DNA of 16,950 nucleotides from Pontiella sp. (GTDB taxonomy: Bacteria; Verrucomicrobiota; Kiritimatiellia; Kiritimatiellales; Pontiellaceae). Position numbers and translations under genes: made by a program. Below are positions 15,610 through 16,950 of the stretch, in pieces. Within the stretch, counting starts at the first letter, position 1; each line of letters opens with the position of its first letter. The notes under the pieces are model-generated. The model made no database searches. It was not told where the DNA came from and saw only the letters and a program-made list of their open reading frames with translations. The stretch is from assembly GCA_029935255.1 (NCBI GenBank), contig JAOZKS010000020.1, forward strand, positions 1-16,950, written 5' to 3'.

Positions 15610-16891
15610 GGTTTAGCTCCTTGATGAAAAGTTTACGAAAAGAAACAGGATCGTTGTGTCCGGCAAAACCAAAATGGCCCTGGATCCGCCCCTTGCCGGG
15701 ATGTTTTTTGTTGCCCTTGTATTCGGTGACGCTGGAAAGATCGGTATCGAGAATCACCGTGCCGTTGAGCTCCACTTCAAGGCTCGATCCCTCCACCGTC
15801 ACCGTCTGGAAATTCCACTCGCCCGCAGGACGCTGGTAGCCGCGATGGGCCGCCGCCATGCCATAGGCCGAGCCATGGAATTGCCGATCATCGAGCTTTT
15901 TGTATTTAGGCGAAGAATTGTCGAGCACCTGCAACTCGCACATTCCGTGATATGCGGGATTGCCCTCGCCCGGATAGCGAATGGCCAACCCGTTGTTGCC
16001 CCCCGGCGGCACCAGGAATTCAAACTGCACCGCAAAGTCGGCGTATTCCTTTTCGGTAAAAACGGTCCCCCCTTTTCCTTTTTTGCACTGGATTGCTCCA
16101 TCAGCAAAGAGATAGCTATCGACGGCTCCCTTCCAGCTCGCCGGAGAAACGCCATCCTTCCAGCTTTTTGAAGCCAGGATTCGGTTGGCCTCTTCACCAT
16201 CGATTTCGCGGATGAACACATTGCGCCAGCTAATTTCCCCTCCGTGGGTCTGGAGCTGAATGGGTCCCGTGCGCGGCATAGGGAGCTTGGAATGAAAATA
16301 GTTGTCCATTCGTGCATGGTCGACCACGAGTTTGCCGTTGAACTGCACCGTCACGCGTTCGCCTACCATGATAATGTGCAGCTTGTTCCATTCGCCAAAC
16401 GGCTTATCGGCCCGTACCAGCGGATGCTTGCCCGACTGGTTTTTCTTGTTATTCCAGAGCCCGCCGGAGCCTTTCTCCGCACCGAGCTTGAATTTTTTCT
16501 TTTCCGTATAATCCCAAATCTGGACTTGCGGGATGCCGCGCAGATAGATGCCGCTATCGGCCAGCGCAACCGTCTTGTATTCGAGCATCAGCTCAAAGTC
16601 GGCATAGTTTTTTTCCGTCGAAAGGTATAGGCCCTTGCCATCATTCACCAGCACCCCATTCTCAACACGCCAGTGCTGCCGGATATCCTTCAGGCTTGCC
16701 GCCTTTTTCTCCTTCAGCTTTTCCGTCGGCAGCGCCATCCATTTGGCCGGATCTTCCGTTTTAAGCCCCCACCATCCGGTGAGGTTCTTACCATTGAACA
16801 ACGCATCAAACCCTTCCGGCGGCTGAACGGGCTGTGCAATCACCCCCGAAACCAACACCACCCCAACCATAAACAGACCCCAAACCTTCAT
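15596..16891 (-). CDS. Secreted tandem DUF1080 protein (3-keto-glycoside hydrolase/lyase-like)
   Basis: Predicted secreted protein of 431 residues with two DUF1080 (concanavalin-like jelly roll) domains. A Sec signal peptide covers 1-19 (MKVWGLF..., likely cut at VIA/Q), with no lipobox Cys. Domain 1 spans about 27-230 (GFDALFNGKNLTGWWG, SGIYLRG, QIWD, GPIQLQTHGG). Domain 2 spans about 252-427 (NNGLAIRYPG, CELQVLDN, QFHGSAYGMAA, RIQGHFGFAGHND). DUF1080 proteins are now linked to cleavage of 3-keto-glycosides made by Gfo/Idh/MocA partners, which matches the next two genes. I start it at 16891, with AAGGAG seven bases upstream, giving a clean signal peptide; the frame opens further to 16942. 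First visible gene of the operon. Confidence 0.9.
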   Translation of the reverse strand: MKVWGLFMVGVVLVSGVIAQPVQPPEGFDALFNGKNLTGWWGLKTEDPAKWMALPTEKLKEKKAASLKDIRQHWRVENGVLVNDGKGLYLSTEKNYADFELMLEYKTVALADSGIYLRGIPQVQIWDYTEKKKFKLGAEKGSGGLWNNKKNQSGKHPLVRADKPFGEWNKLHIIMVGERVTVQFNGKLVVDHARMDNYFHSKLPMPRTGPIQLQTHGGEISWRNVFIREIDGEEANRILASKSWKDGVSPASWKGAVDSYLFADGAIQCKKGKGGTVFTEKEYADFAVQFEFLVPPGGNNGLAIRYPGEGNPAYHGMCELQVLDNSSPKYKKLDDRQFHGSAYGMAAAHRGYQRPAGEWNFQTVTVEGSSLEVELNGTVILDTDLSSVTEYKGNKKHPGKGRIQGHFGFAGHNDPVSFRKLFIKELNHESK

Positions 16892-16898
16892 CGGCACT

Positions 16899-16904
16899 CT
16901 CCTT
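16899..16904 (-). promoter_or_regulatory. Ribosome binding site deciding the DUF1080 gene start
   Basis: AAGGAG on the minus strand, seven bases before the ATG at 16891. It rejects the upstream ATG at 16942, which would put 17 extra residues before the signal peptide. The promoter must lie upstream of or at the window edge; none is clear in the last 46 bases. Confidence 0.55.
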
Positions 16905-16950
16905 TGAACAGCGAACGAAATACACCAGTAGACTATGGACATACGCTATC

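Overview
The window looks like chromosomal DNA from a Gram-negative, polysaccharide-degrading bacterium of the PVC superphylum. A Kiritimatiellota (Pontiella-like) or related Verrucomicrobiota/Lentisphaerota origin is my inference. It rests on lpxA/fabZ lipid A genes, Tat-exported Gfo/Idh/MocA oxidoreductases, DUF1080 proteins, a nucleoside:H+ symporter-type MFS carrier, and orphan PulG/GspG-like pseudopilins in one place. Most genes are on the minus strand and start with clear AGGAG-type ribosome binding sites.

Layout. Positions 1-719 hold no convincing gene. They contain a 5'-half remnant of tRNA-Arg(TCT), a few short repeats and hairpins, and the probable terminator of the xylose operon. 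Positions 720-7350 are two pentose/deoxyhexose catabolic modules, each a catabolic unit divergent from its own AraC-type regulator: xylB-xylA with araC 1, and fucI with araC 2. The modules meet tail to tail at a single CTAG that supplies both stop codons. After a 152-bp convergent gap, positions 7503-11213 form a minus-strand cell-envelope block in transcription order fabZ, lpxA, two type II secretion/type IV pilin-like genes, then a periplasmic HtrA/Do-type protease. Its catalytic Asp position carries Glu.

Positions 11299-16891 are a tightly packed minus-strand operon: a secreted tandem-DUF1080 protein, a Tat-exported Gfo/Idh/MocA oxidoreductase, a cytosolic Gfo/Idh/MocA oxidoreductase, a TIM-barrel sugar isomerase/epimerase-like enzyme and an MFS symporter. 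The overlaps are 14, 4, 4 and 4 bp. This gene set matches the recently recognised redox route of glycoside cleavage: oxidation of the sugar at C3, beta-elimination or hydrolysis by DUF1080, then reduction. No classical glycoside hydrolase is present. It is the most interesting system in the window; its substrate cannot be read from sequence.

Together the window shows uptake and breakdown of plant or algal sugars (xylose, fucose/arabinose, an unknown glycoside) beside envelope biogenesis and quality-control genes. Several start codons were placed downstream of the longest open frame (xylB, araC 2, htrA, second pseudopilin, DUF1080), based on Shine-Dalgarno spacing and family N-termini.
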